Source: Rickettsia typhi (GTDB lineage Bacteria; Pseudomonadota; Gammaproteobacteria; Burkholderiales; Burkholderiaceae_C). From it: DNA of 7,536 nucleotides. Both the position numbers and the translations under genes were made by a program. Of the stretch, positions 1 through 6,799 are shown piece by piece. The notes beneath the pieces were generated by a model. It was not told the DNA's origin and did not search any database. It worked only from the letters and a program-made list of their open reading frames with translations. Within the stretch, counting starts at the first letter, position 1; each line of letters starts with the position of its first letter. The stretch spans positions 1 through 7,536 of the forward strand of contig CALPPP020000054.1 in assembly GCA_943325485.2 (NCBI GenBank). Reading direction: 5' to 3'.

Positions 1-307
1 CAATTTCACCGCCCTTTTCAATCTCGATTTCTGAATAGTGAATTTTTCCAACTATTTTCCCAGTTGTCCTAACAATGAGGCTTTTTTCACTGACGATGGT
101 GTTGTGAAGTTGACCGCGAACGTCAATCACTTTGGCCGAAACGCGTCCACTGATACGTCCAGTGGGGCCAATCAAGACCTCTTCTGCCGTCAAGTCACCT
201 TCGATCACGCCATTGATCACGGCTTTGGACGGAACGGTAAACGCACCCTTGACAACAACGCCGTCACCAATGACAACGCTTTCTAAAGTATCGGATTGAT
301 TAGCCAT
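1..307 (-). CDS. Bactofilin family protein (polymer-forming cytoskeletal protein), 3' end outside window
   Basis: Reading the minus strand from the ATG at 307 gives 102 residues with no stop before the window edge. It begins MANQSDTLESVVIGDGVVVKG and continues with short repeating beta-strand units such as VINGVIEGDLTAEEVLIG, GRISGRVSAKVIDVRGQL and GKIVGKIHYSEIEIEKGGEI. Regularly spaced Gly and Val/Ile in 'G.I.G.I.A..V.I' style are the mark of the bactofilin right-handed beta-helix (Pfam PF04519). Family members polymerise without nucleotide into cytoplasmic or membrane-associated filaments used in cell shape, stalks, polarity or anchoring other machines. The start is well supported: AAGGAG lies 5 nt upstream, and an overlapping ATG four bases earlier is out of frame. 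The C-terminus is missing, so total length is unknown. It is divergent from the secretion operon, with 381 bp between the starts. A link in function is only a guess. Confidence 0.93.
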   Translation of the reverse strand, partial: MANQSDTLESVVIGDGVVVKGAFTVPSKAVINGVIEGDLTAEEVLIGPTGRISGRVSAKVIDVRGQLHNTIVSEKSLIVRTTGKIVGKIHYSEIEIEKGGEI

Positions 308-312
308 ACATG

Positions 313-318
313 CTCCTT
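313..318 (-). promoter_or_regulatory. Ribosome binding site of the bactofilin gene
   Basis: On the minus strand AAGGAG (318 down to 313) is a near-consensus Shine-Dalgarno sequence, 5 nt before the ATG at 307. It decides the start between two overlapping ATGs (311 and 307): only the one at 307 opens the bactofilin frame. It is by far the best ribosome binding site in the window; the secretion genes have none this good. Confidence 0.8.
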
Positions 319-517
319 ATTCGGCATCTTAGCAAAGAATCAATGTGAATTAAGTTTTTTATTGAAGCCATTGATTTCATTGAGAAAAATTTAAATTATT
401 GGTTATTGCCTTCAAAAATACAAAATATAATTTATATTATAGTATTCATATTTAAAAATATTAAAGTTATTAATAATTCATTATAAAAGCTGAACAGCAT
501 TTCCAAATTGCCAAAAA

Positions 518-537
518 AATTCACTAATTAGTGAATT
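518..537. promoter_or_regulatory. Perfect 20-bp palindrome, candidate operator
   Basis: The half-site AATTCACTAA is followed directly by its exact reverse complement TTAGTGAATT, with no spacer and no mismatch; the symmetry stops at the next base pair on each side. Size and symmetry fit the binding site of a dimeric helix-turn-helix repressor, for example of the MarR or TetR type, but I do not recognise a specific regulator. It lies about 150 bp upstream of the channel gene and 210 bp from the bactofilin start, so it could act on either. It is not followed by a T-run, which argues against its being a terminator. Confidence 0.5.
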
Positions 538-565
538 CGAGGTTGTTTTGCAACGCTTAAATAAG

Positions 566-602
566 ATGAAGGAAGAAATTGCCTTCATTAACGATTTTTT
601 TT
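566..602 (+). terminator. Hairpin plus T8 tract upstream of the secretion operon, possible attenuator
   Basis: ATGAAGG (566-572) pairs with CCTTCAT (582-588), a 7-bp stem around a 9-nt loop. Six nucleotides later comes a run of eight T (595-602). This is the layout of an intrinsic terminator on the plus strand, though the stem is short with only three G-C pairs and the gap before the T-run is longer than usual. It lies about 90 bp before the channel gene with no gene upstream on this strand. If real, it would end a short leader transcript or attenuate the operon. Chance pairing in AT-rich DNA is a real alternative. Confidence 0.35.
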
Positions 603-688
603 AATGTTGCGCATTCAAAGAATCTCACAATATCTTGTAATTTAACAGTTTATTCCCGAATCAATCAATTATCCAAATTCTAACGTCG

Positions 689-1969
689 ATGCTCAGCATG
701 TTTTTCCATAGGTTTTTTATTGGCATGTTAATTGGCCTGTCGCATGGCTGGGTTGCTGCACAAACCTTGAATTTGGGGCAATTGATTCAATTGGCCATCG
801 ATACACATCCTTCCGTGCGGGCGCAACTGTCCAATGAAAAATCAGCGCAAAGTGGCATTGAAACAGCGCAGTACCAAAGGTACCCCACACCACAACTGAG
901 TTATGAAAGCGTCAAAAAAAACAGCGCTGACCCAAGCTATATCGGCAGTGATGGCGTTGCTACCGTCCGCATCAGCCAGCCCATCTTCACCGGCGGTCAG
1001 TTCACCGCACAACTGGACAAAGCCAAAGCAAACTTGCAACTTAGCCAAGCCAGCGTTCGTGAAACGCGCCGGCAAATTGCGCTCAAAGTGGTGCAAGCCT
1101 ATTCCGAGTGGAGCAGCGCAGAACTCAAAGTGCAATCTGTTGGAAAAAGTTTAGCCATCCATCAAAAACTTTTACAGCAAGCTAAAAATCGCATTTCGCA
1201 AGGGGTCTCCCCCCAAAGCGACCTCACGCTCGTGCAAGGCCGACTTGATGCAACCTCAGGGGAACTTTTTTCAGCCAAGTTGCAAGCCGAGTTGGCTATT
1301 CACAAACTGATGGAGTTAACGGGGCACTCTTTCAACGCGACACAACTGCAAGGCGACAAAACAGGACCCATTCAACACACGCAGTTGCTCGATAGTTTGC
1401 TGGCCAATGCCAAAATACATTCGCCTGAATTGCAAAAAGCCAAAGCGCAAGCGCTGATTTTTCGCGCCAGCAAGCAAGAAAAAGAGTCGGCCTTAAAACC
1501 CGATATCTATGTTCGGGCAGAACGCCAATACGGCAATTTTTTCTCAACCGATACCAATGCACATACACGTGTGTTTATTGGGGTGAGCAGCAAATTTGGC
1601 CCTGGTCTGTCAAGCTTCACCCAGATATCTGCTGCCAAGGCACAAGAAGACACGAGTGAATTCGAAATTCAATCACAAGAGCGACTTGTAAGAGAGCAGG
1701 TCATGAACGATGTGAGTGTGATTCGATCCTTGCAACAAAGAATGCAAGCCATCCGAGGGGCCCTAGATTCCTCTATGGCAGTATTGGATTCATTTGAACG
1801 GCAGTTCAATGCGGGTCGAAAGACTTGGCTTGACTTGATGACGGCGGCCAAAGATGTAGCCCAAAACGAAATGCAATGGGCGGAGTTGCGCGGGACAGAA
1901 CTGCAAACCAGTTGGCACCTGCACATTTTGACTAGCGACAACTACTCACAAGTCAACCCCAAGCCATGA
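689..1969 (+). CDS. TolC/LapE-like outer-membrane channel of a type I secretion system
   Basis: This 426-residue protein forms the outer-membrane and periplasmic duct through which a type I system releases its substrate. Residues 1-24 form a Sec signal peptide: hydrophobic core around FFIGMLIGLSHGW, with likely cleavage after VAA before Q25. The mature part shows the two-fold outer membrane efflux protein (OEP, PF02321) pattern. It starts LNLGQLIQLAIDTHPSVRAQ near residue 27, with long heptad-rich helices through about residue 213 and a second copy from about 230 to 415. The closing ARKTWLDL-like segment (GRKTWLDLMTA, about 375-385) is typical of these proteins. Length is normal for the family. 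The ATG at 689 is the only start that covers the full signal peptide; an in-frame stop lies at 638, an alternative ATG at 698 is possible, and neither has a good ribosome binding site. The stop overlaps the next start (ATGA, 1966-1969). Its place before the ABC and HlyD genes makes a LapE-type role likelier than drug efflux. Confidence 0.93.
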   Translation: MLSMFFHRFFIGMLIGLSHGWVAAQTLNLGQLIQLAIDTHPSVRAQLSNEKSAQSGIETAQYQRYPTPQLSYESVKKNSADPSYIGSDGVATVRISQPIFTGGQFTAQLDKAKANLQLSQASVRETRRQIALKVVQAYSEWSSAELKVQSVGKSLAIHQKLLQQAKNRISQGVSPQSDLTLVQGRLDATSGELFSAKLQAELAIHKLMELTGHSFNATQLQGDKTGPIQHTQLLDSLLANAKIHSPELQKAKAQALIFRASKQEKESALKPDIYVRAERQYGNFFSTDTNAHTRVFIGVSSKFGPGLSSFTQISAAKAQEDTSEFEIQSQERLVREQVMNDVSVIRSLQQRMQAIRGALDSSMAVLDSFERQFNAGRKTWLDLMTAAKDVAQNEMQWAELRGTELQTSWHLHILTSDNYSQVNPKP

Positions 1970-4098
1970 GCACTCTCGCTTCATTACCGGCCTGCTTGGT
2001 TCGCATTGCGCAACTGCAACAAAATCCCATAGACCGCTCAGCTTTGTTACAAGCCGTTGCTGATGTCAAGCAACGCAAGCCACGTAATGTGAAACAGACC
2101 ATCAATGCGCTGGGTCGTATTTTGAATGTGCCTGAACCACGCTGGTTTCGTAAACCCGATCCTGCCAATATGCCGTTACTGGCGCATAGCCCTTTGGTGG
2201 GATGGTTTGTGGTTCGCGGGCAAAACGCTCATCAAAAGTGGATTTTGGAGACTTGGTCGCAAGAACAGCAAAAATTTGTGGAGTCCACCAGCGACTTACC
2301 CAGCCAGAAGGAAACCCATTTAGTCAAGCTCTCTTTGTTGCAACCGTTTGACTCGTCCTCCAGTCCTGTCTATAGCCTCATCAAACGACAGTTGTTCTCG
2401 CACCCTACGCGTTTATTTGAAATCATGTTGGCAACCATGGCCATCAATATATTGGCACTAGGCACTTCGCTCTACAGCATGCAAATCTACAACCGCGTCA
2501 TACCCACCAATGCCACGCAAACATTAACGGTGTTGACCTTAGGTGTCTTGATGGCACTTGTGGTGGAGTACTTGATGAAGCATGCAAGATCATCGCTTTA
2601 CGATGTGTTGATAGATTCTGTGGATCAGCAGTTATCTCGCAAAGTGTTCATGCGCTTGCTGTCGATTCGCCTAGACCAATTGCCCTCAAGTGTGGGGAGT
2701 TTGGCAGCTCAAATGAGTGCCTACCAAACGGTACGCAGTTTTCTCACCACCGCCACCACCCACTTGATGGTGGATGCGCCTTTTGTGGTCATCTTTTTAG
2801 TTTTGATTGGTTTTTTAGGCCATCCCATTCTTTCAGCAATCCCCATTTTGTTTTTTTTGCTGGCACTGTCCAGTGGCGTCTGGTATCGCAAACGCATTGA
2901 AAAACTGGCCAGCAGCGCCACACACCTGAGCAACTTCAAAACGGGCATCTTGGTTGAAACCATAGAAGGCGCTGAAACCATCAAGTCCGGCCAAGGCGGG
3001 TGGCGCATGCTCAGCCGTTGGATGGGTGCAGCAGATGAGTCACGCAACCATGAAATGACTTTGCGTCATATCACAGAGAGAAACCAACACACCACGGCCA
3101 CGCTGCAACAAGTCGCCTATGTCCTCATAGTGGCCTTAGGCGCACTGCTGGTGTCTGCTGGCATGACCACCCTCGGCGGCTTGATTGCTTGCTCCATCTT
3201 GGCTGGTCGGATTTTGACGCCTGTCAGCATGTTGCCATCCTTGCTTTTGCAGTGGGGTCATGTGAAAGCCGCATTACAAGGCTTGGACCGTCTGTGGAAA
3301 TTGGAAGACGACCACCACGGACAAGAACACCCTCTCACGCCGCAGACTATTCAAGGTTCATACGCGATTGAAAAGGTCAGTACAGCTTATCAAGGCAATG
3401 CTCAAAAAGCATTGCAGATCAATAAACTGCAAATCAACGCTGGTGAAAAAATTGGCATCATCGGCCCCATTGGGTCAGGCAAAACCACGTTACTTCGATT
3501 GTTGTCTGGCATGTACAAGCCACAAGAAGGAAGAGTGTTGCTTGACCATATGGATATCACTCATCTGAATAAGCCTCTGTTGTCAGAGAACATGGGATTC
3601 TTAGCCCAAGAAGGTCGCTTATTTGCAGGCACTTTACGCGAGAACCTCATTTTGGGACTGCTAGATCCAGGAGACGACCAATTGCTGGCGGCCGCAGAGA
3701 AAACGGGCTTGCTTCAATTGGTCATTAAAACGCATCCTAAGGGCTTGCAACTGCCCATCTCCGAGGGGGGTATGGGGTTATCGGCGGGTCAGCGCCAATT
3801 AGTACATCTCACCCGTGTCTTTTTGCGATGCCCCAAAATTTGGCTGCTCGATGAGCCTACCTCTTCAATGGATCGACAAACCGAGCAAAAAATCATCCAA
3901 GCGTTATCGCAAACCTTACGCCCTACAGACACCTTGGTCATGACCACCCACAAACACGAACTTCTTGCTTTGGTAGATAGATTGATTGTGGTGGCCAACC
4001 ATGAAATTGTGTTGGATGGTCCCAAAGACAAAGTGTTGGAGCGTTTGCAAAATCCAAATCCTGTCATGCCCATCCGCCAAACTGCCAAATCAGCATGA
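1966..4098 (+). CDS. LapB/LssB-type type I secretion ABC transporter (fused permease and ATPase)
   Basis: This 710-residue inner-membrane exporter uses ATP to drive a protein substrate into the channel. Residues 1 to about 140 resemble the C39-like domain of the family but lack a catalytic Cys-Gly/His arrangement; only C10 (in CLVRIAQLQ) is present, so it should bind rather than cleave substrate. The six-helix transmembrane domain spans about 150-435, with hydrophobic segments near 150-172, 186-204, 273-284, 288-303, 386-405 and 404-425. The nucleotide-binding domain has A-loop Y475, Walker A GPIGSGKT (500-507, K506), Q-loop Q548, signature LSAGQ (605-609, Ala in place of the usual second Gly), Walker B IWLLDEP (625-631, catalytic E630), D-loop SSMD and H-loop H662. 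All key ATPase residues are intact. The GPIGSGKT and DEPTSSMD wording points to the LapB/LssB branch used for large adhesins rather than bacteriocin exporters. Both ends overlap neighbouring genes by 4 nt, and no clear ribosome binding site precedes the start, so translational coupling is likely. Confidence 0.95.
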   Translation: MSTLASLPACLVRIAQLQQNPIDRSALLQAVADVKQRKPRNVKQTINALGRILNVPEPRWFRKPDPANMPLLAHSPLVGWFVVRGQNAHQKWILETWSQEQQKFVESTSDLPSQKETHLVKLSLLQPFDSSSSPVYSLIKRQLFSHPTRLFEIMLATMAINILALGTSLYSMQIYNRVIPTNATQTLTVLTLGVLMALVVEYLMKHARSSLYDVLIDSVDQQLSRKVFMRLLSIRLDQLPSSVGSLAAQMSAYQTVRSFLTTATTHLMVDAPFVVIFLVLIGFLGHPILSAIPILFFLLALSSGVWYRKRIEKLASSATHLSNFKTGILVETIEGAETIKSGQGGWRMLSRWMGAADESRNHEMTLRHITERNQHTTATLQQVAYVLIVALGALLVSAGMTTLGGLIACSILAGRILTPVSMLPSLLLQWGHVKAALQGLDRLWKLEDDHHGQEHPLTPQTIQGSYAIEKVSTAYQGNAQKALQINKLQINAGEKIGIIGPIGSGKTTLLRLLSGMYKPQEGRVLLDHMDITHLNKPLLSENMGFLAQEGRLFAGTLRENLILGLLDPGDDQLLAAAEKTGLLQLVIKTHPKGLQLPISEGGMGLSAGQRQLVHLTRVFLRCPKIWLLDEPTSSMDRQTEQKIIQALSQTLRPTDTLVMTTHKHELLALVDRLIVVANHEIVLDGPKDKVLERLQNPNPVMPIRQTAKSA

Positions 4099-5279
4099 GT
4101 GACGATGACCTATACGAGGACAAGCGCAGCGGCCGATTGATCATCCTGCTGTCAGCCTGCCTAGGGGTGTTTATTGCTTGGGCTGGCTACTTTGAAATTG
4201 ACCAAACGGTACACACCACGGGCCAGGTGATATTGAGCGCGAGAACCCAATTGGTGCAAACCGCAGATGGCGGCGTGCTGAAAGAACTCAGGGTTCAAGA
4301 GGGCGACACCGTCACCAGTGGGCAGTTGCTGGCTGTGCTTGAAAAAGAACGGGTGCAAGCCAACCTTGAAGAGACTCGTGCACGAATCATGTCACTCAAG
4401 GCATCTTTGCTACGAGCAAAAGCCGAGGTGCATTTTGAAACCCCCAAGTTTGGTGCTGAGTTCAAGCGTTATCCAGAATTTGTGTCTGCTCAGCAAGGCC
4501 TTTACACGCAGCGAAAGCGCTCGCTTGACGAAGAGTTGCGCACTATGCAAGATGCTTTGGGTATGGCTTTGCAAGAAAAGCGCATGAACGACAATTTATT
4601 TAAAAGTGGAGATGTCAGCGAGCTTGATGTGTTGCGGGCCAAACGCCAAGTCAGTGAAATCGAGGGTCGTATAGCCGCAACCAAAAACAAATATTTACAA
4701 GATACCCGTACCGAGTTGACGCGCATCGAGGATGAGTTATCTAGCCAAAACCAAAAACTCAACAGCGCTGAAAACATGTTGTCGCACACCGACATCATGG
4801 CACCTATGGATGGCGTGGTGAAGACCTTGAAAATCCATACGCTAGGTGGAGTGCTCAGGCCTGGCGAGGAACTCATGCAAATTGCGCCAGTGGGGGACGA
4901 TTTGCTACTAGAGGCCAAAGTAGCCCCATCTGATATAGGTCAGCTGGTTAAAGGGCAAATTGTTTTTATCACGCTTGACGCCTATGACTACAGCATTTAC
5001 GGTAATCTGAAAGGTGAATTGACCGATATCAGCCCTGACACGCTGTCTGACAATAATGCACAAGGTTCATTGGTCAACTCACCCAACGGTCAACCCAGTG
5101 TTTATTACAAGGTCAATATCGTTATAGCCAAAGACCAAGAAAATCCCAAGGTCAAATTGATGGAAATCAAACCGGGTATGACAGCAAGCATTGATATCCG
5201 CACAGGGACGCGCAACTTACTTACCTATTTGTTAAAACCAGTGATCAAAACTTTAGGGACATCGCTCAACGAGCGATAG
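4095..5279 (+). CDS. HlyD/LapC-like membrane-fusion (periplasmic adaptor) protein of type I secretion
   Basis: This 394-residue protein links the ABC exporter to the outer-membrane channel. A short cytoplasmic N-terminus precedes one transmembrane helix (about 15-33, LIILLSACLGVFIAWAGYF). The first lipoyl half-motif follows (about 52-85, GGVLKELRVQEGDTV), then a charged coiled-coil hairpin (about 86-230), the second lipoyl half (about 236-265, APMDGVVK), and a beta-barrel region. It ends with the HlyD-family C-terminal signature: PGMTASIDIRTG at about 360-371, followed by RNLLTYLLKPV. It is somewhat shorter than E. coli HlyD (478 residues), mainly through a shorter coiled coil, which suits a LapC-like adaptor. 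Its ATG overlaps the stop of the ABC gene (ATGA, 4095-4098). It is the last gene of the operon; its final codons and stop sit inside a hairpin that appears to serve the convergent helicase gene. Confidence 0.95.
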   Translation: MSDDDLYEDKRSGRLIILLSACLGVFIAWAGYFEIDQTVHTTGQVILSARTQLVQTADGGVLKELRVQEGDTVTSGQLLAVLEKERVQANLEETRARIMSLKASLLRAKAEVHFETPKFGAEFKRYPEFVSAQQGLYTQRKRSLDEELRTMQDALGMALQEKRMNDNLFKSGDVSELDVLRAKRQVSEIEGRIAATKNKYLQDTRTELTRIEDELSSQNQKLNSAENMLSHTDIMAPMDGVVKTLKIHTLGGVLRPGEELMQIAPVGDDLLLEAKVAPSDIGQLVKGQIVFITLDAYDYSIYGNLKGELTDISPDTLSDNNAQGSLVNSPNGQPSVYYKVNIVIAKDQENPKVKLMEIKPGMTASIDIRTGTRNLLTYLLKPVIKTLGTSLNER

Positions 5280-5287
5280 TCCCCAAA
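5247..5287 (-). terminator. Intrinsic terminator of the helicase gene, embedded in the 3' end of the HlyD gene
   Basis: On the minus strand the RNA folds as UUU-G-GGGAC, a bulged U, AUCGCUC, loop GUU, then GAGCGAU-GUCCC-U-AAA. This gives about 16 pairs with one bulge, followed by GUUUUGAUC. The stem starts 6 nt after the helicase stop. In plus-strand RNA the same core forms (5256-5283), but the outer G-U pair becomes an A/C mismatch and the tail (CAAAUUGAUC) has no U-run. The structure therefore favours the minus strand, although it may also protect or weakly terminate the secretion mRNA. It covers the last codons and stop of the HlyD gene. Confidence 0.65.
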
Positions 5288-5293
5288 TTGATC

Positions 5294-6799
5294 TCAACCG
5301 CGGGCGGGGCCGCGTGGTTTGAAGCCAGAACCACGCTTGGCAGCAGCACCCGCATAAGAGCGTCCACCCGAGGGCTTGCCAAAGCGCTTGGGCTCTGCGC
5401 CACTGGGTGCGCGGGGAGCGCGTTGGGTGGGCTCCAAGCCAGGGATCATGTCAGCGCGTAAAGGCTGCTGTGTGAAATGTTCGATGTCCAAAATTTTGCG
5501 ACGGTCACGCCATTCGGCAAAGGTCACGGCCAAGCCGTCACGTCCTGCACGGCCTGTGCGGCCAATGCGGTGAACATAGTCCTCTTGCTTCATGGGCAAA
5601 CCAAAATTGAACACATGGCTGATGCTGGGTACATCAATGCCGCGAGCAGCCACATCGGTAGCGACCAAGATTTGCACACGGCCATCACGCAGCGCTTGCA
5701 AACGGCGATTACGCAAACCTTGGCTCAAGGCGCCATGCAAAGCCACCGCTGAGAAACCCACTTGTTGCAGGTCTTCTGCCAAGGCATCGCATTCAATTTG
5801 GGTAGACGCAAACACAATGGCTTGGTCGATGGTGGTGTCGCGCAACCAATGGTCCAGTAACTTGCGCTTGTGCTGCTGGTTATCAGCCCAAAATAGCACT
5901 TGTTTGATGTTGGCGTGCGCCTCTTGAGGGGAATCCACTTGCAAACGCTGGGGCGTGCGCATGATGCGAGCGGCCAACTGCTGAATGCGAGGCGCAAAGG
6001 TGGCGCTGAACATCATGGTTTGGCGACGAGTTTGTGTGAGTTTGTGAACTTCGGCCAAGTCTTCGGCAAAACCCAAATCGAGCATGCGGTCAGCTTCATC
6101 CACCACCAAGAACTGCACCTTGTCCAAGTTCAATTGTTTGGAACGTTGCAGGTCTAACAAACGCCCGGGCGTGGCCACGACCAAATCGGCATTGTGCAAA
6201 CGTGCAATTTGCAAAGGGTAAGGCATGCCGCCCACCACACAAGCGATTCGCAGACCTTTGCAATGGCGCACCAAGTCGATAGCGTCTTTGGCCACTTGCT
6301 GGGCCAATTCGCGGGTAGGACACAAAATCAAAGCGCCTGGATTGGCAGGTTTGACATGGCGGGTGTCGGTGGGATTTTTACGTCGTGGTTTTTTGGGGGC
6401 TTCCTCGCCATTGGCCACAGCTTGGGCGACTTTGTCAGCCCAGGCTTTGTTCTCGGCCTTTTCTGCCTGCTTTTGTTGTTGCAATAAGGTGTGCATCACG
6501 GGCAGCAAAAACGCTGCCGTTTTACCGCTGCCCGTTTGACTGGAAACCAGCAAATCGTTGGCGGGTTTGTCAGCGTTGTCTTGCAGGGCCAGAGGGATGG
6601 CACGCACTTGTACCGGCGTAGGTTGGGTAAACGACAAGTCGCGCAAAGCGGCCAGCAGTTCGGGGGCAAGTCCCATGTCGACAAAGCCAGAACCATCAAC
6701 AGCCATGGCTTTCGTTGGGGCAACTGTTGTTGCAATAGAGTTGTCGTCAGTTGTATCAAGAACAACTTCAGCCAAGGCGTGTGAATTCAAATCAGTCAT
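5294..6799 (-). CDS. RhlE-like DEAD-box ATP-dependent RNA helicase
   Basis: This 501-residue cytoplasmic helicase would unwind short RNA duplexes in ribosome assembly, RNA decay or cold adaptation. All core motifs are intact: Q-motif (F39 with PTPVQ at 60-64), motif I SQTGSGKT (87-94), Ia PTRELAQQ (161-168), Ib TPGR (210-213), II DEAD (234-237), III SAT (265-267), V VATDVAARGID (379-389) and VI HRIGRTGR (410-417). A charged insert of about 50 residues (about 104-153, rich in Gln, Lys, Ala, with KKPRRKNP) separates motifs I and Ia, where most family members have a short linker. The tail from about 456 is basic and Gly/Arg/Pro-rich, as in RhlE-type proteins, and probably binds RNA. The ATG at 6799 lacks a strong ribosome binding site; M32 is a possible alternative start, but the upstream one keeps a typical N-terminal extension. 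RhlB and SrmB types are less likely on motif wording and tail. It converges with the secretion operon, 14 nt between stops. Confidence 0.95.
   Translation of the reverse strand: MTDLNSHALAEVVLDTTDDNSIATTVAPTKAMAVDGSGFVDMGLAPELLAALRDLSFTQPTPVQVRAIPLALQDNADKPANDLLVSSQTGSGKTAAFLLPVMHTLLQQQKQAEKAENKAWADKVAQAVANGEEAPKKPRRKNPTDTRHVKPANPGALILCPTRELAQQVAKDAIDLVRHCKGLRIACVVGGMPYPLQIARLHNADLVVATPGRLLDLQRSKQLNLDKVQFLVVDEADRMLDLGFAEDLAEVHKLTQTRRQTMMFSATFAPRIQQLAARIMRTPQRLQVDSPQEAHANIKQVLFWADNQQHKRKLLDHWLRDTTIDQAIVFASTQIECDALAEDLQQVGFSAVALHGALSQGLRNRRLQALRDGRVQILVATDVAARGIDVPSISHVFNFGLPMKQEDYVHRIGRTGRAGRDGLAVTFAEWRDRRKILDIEHFTQQPLRADMIPGLEPTQRAPRAPSGAEPKRFGKPSGGRSYAGAAAKRGSGFKPRGPARG

Larger units (their letters stand above)
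308..688. promoter_or_regulatory. AT-rich divergent intergenic region between bactofilin and the type I secretion operon
   Basis: No convincing gene is present in these 381 bp. Base composition differs sharply from the flanking genes: I count about 36 G/C in 180 bases over 361-540 and only 5 in 60 over 421-480. The region must hold the promoters of both divergent genes. TATAAT occurs on the plus strand at 426-431 and on the minus strand at 441-436, but neither has a good -35 box, and in DNA this AT-rich such hexamers are expected by chance. A weak plus-strand pair, TTGCGC (607-612) with TATCTT (631-636), lies nearer the operon. Distinct elements inside it (a 20-bp palindrome and a hairpin with a T-tract) are listed separately. 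Confidence 0.7.

Noticed and set aside
38..286. 82-codon plus-strand ORF
   Set aside because: It is antisense to the bactofilin gene, whose minus-strand frame is open to the window edge, has a strong ribosome binding site and shows clear family repeats.
426..441. TATAAT hexamers on both strands as firm promoters
   Set aside because: The local DNA is over 90% A/T, so such hexamers are expected by chance, and neither has a good -35 box.
494..604. Open frame ending MKEEIAFINDFF as a real small gene
   Set aside because: The only ATG gives 12 codons, no ribosome binding site is convincing, and the frame is short enough to arise by chance. Kept only as a possible leader peptide in the findings.
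842..1135. Minus-strand ORF of 97 codons inside the channel gene
   Set aside because: It is antisense to a well-supported OEP-family coding frame and has no recognisable domain or ribosome binding site.
2721..3047. Minus-strand ORF of 108 codons inside the ABC gene
   Set aside because: It is antisense to the transmembrane domain of the exporter, and its translation looks random.
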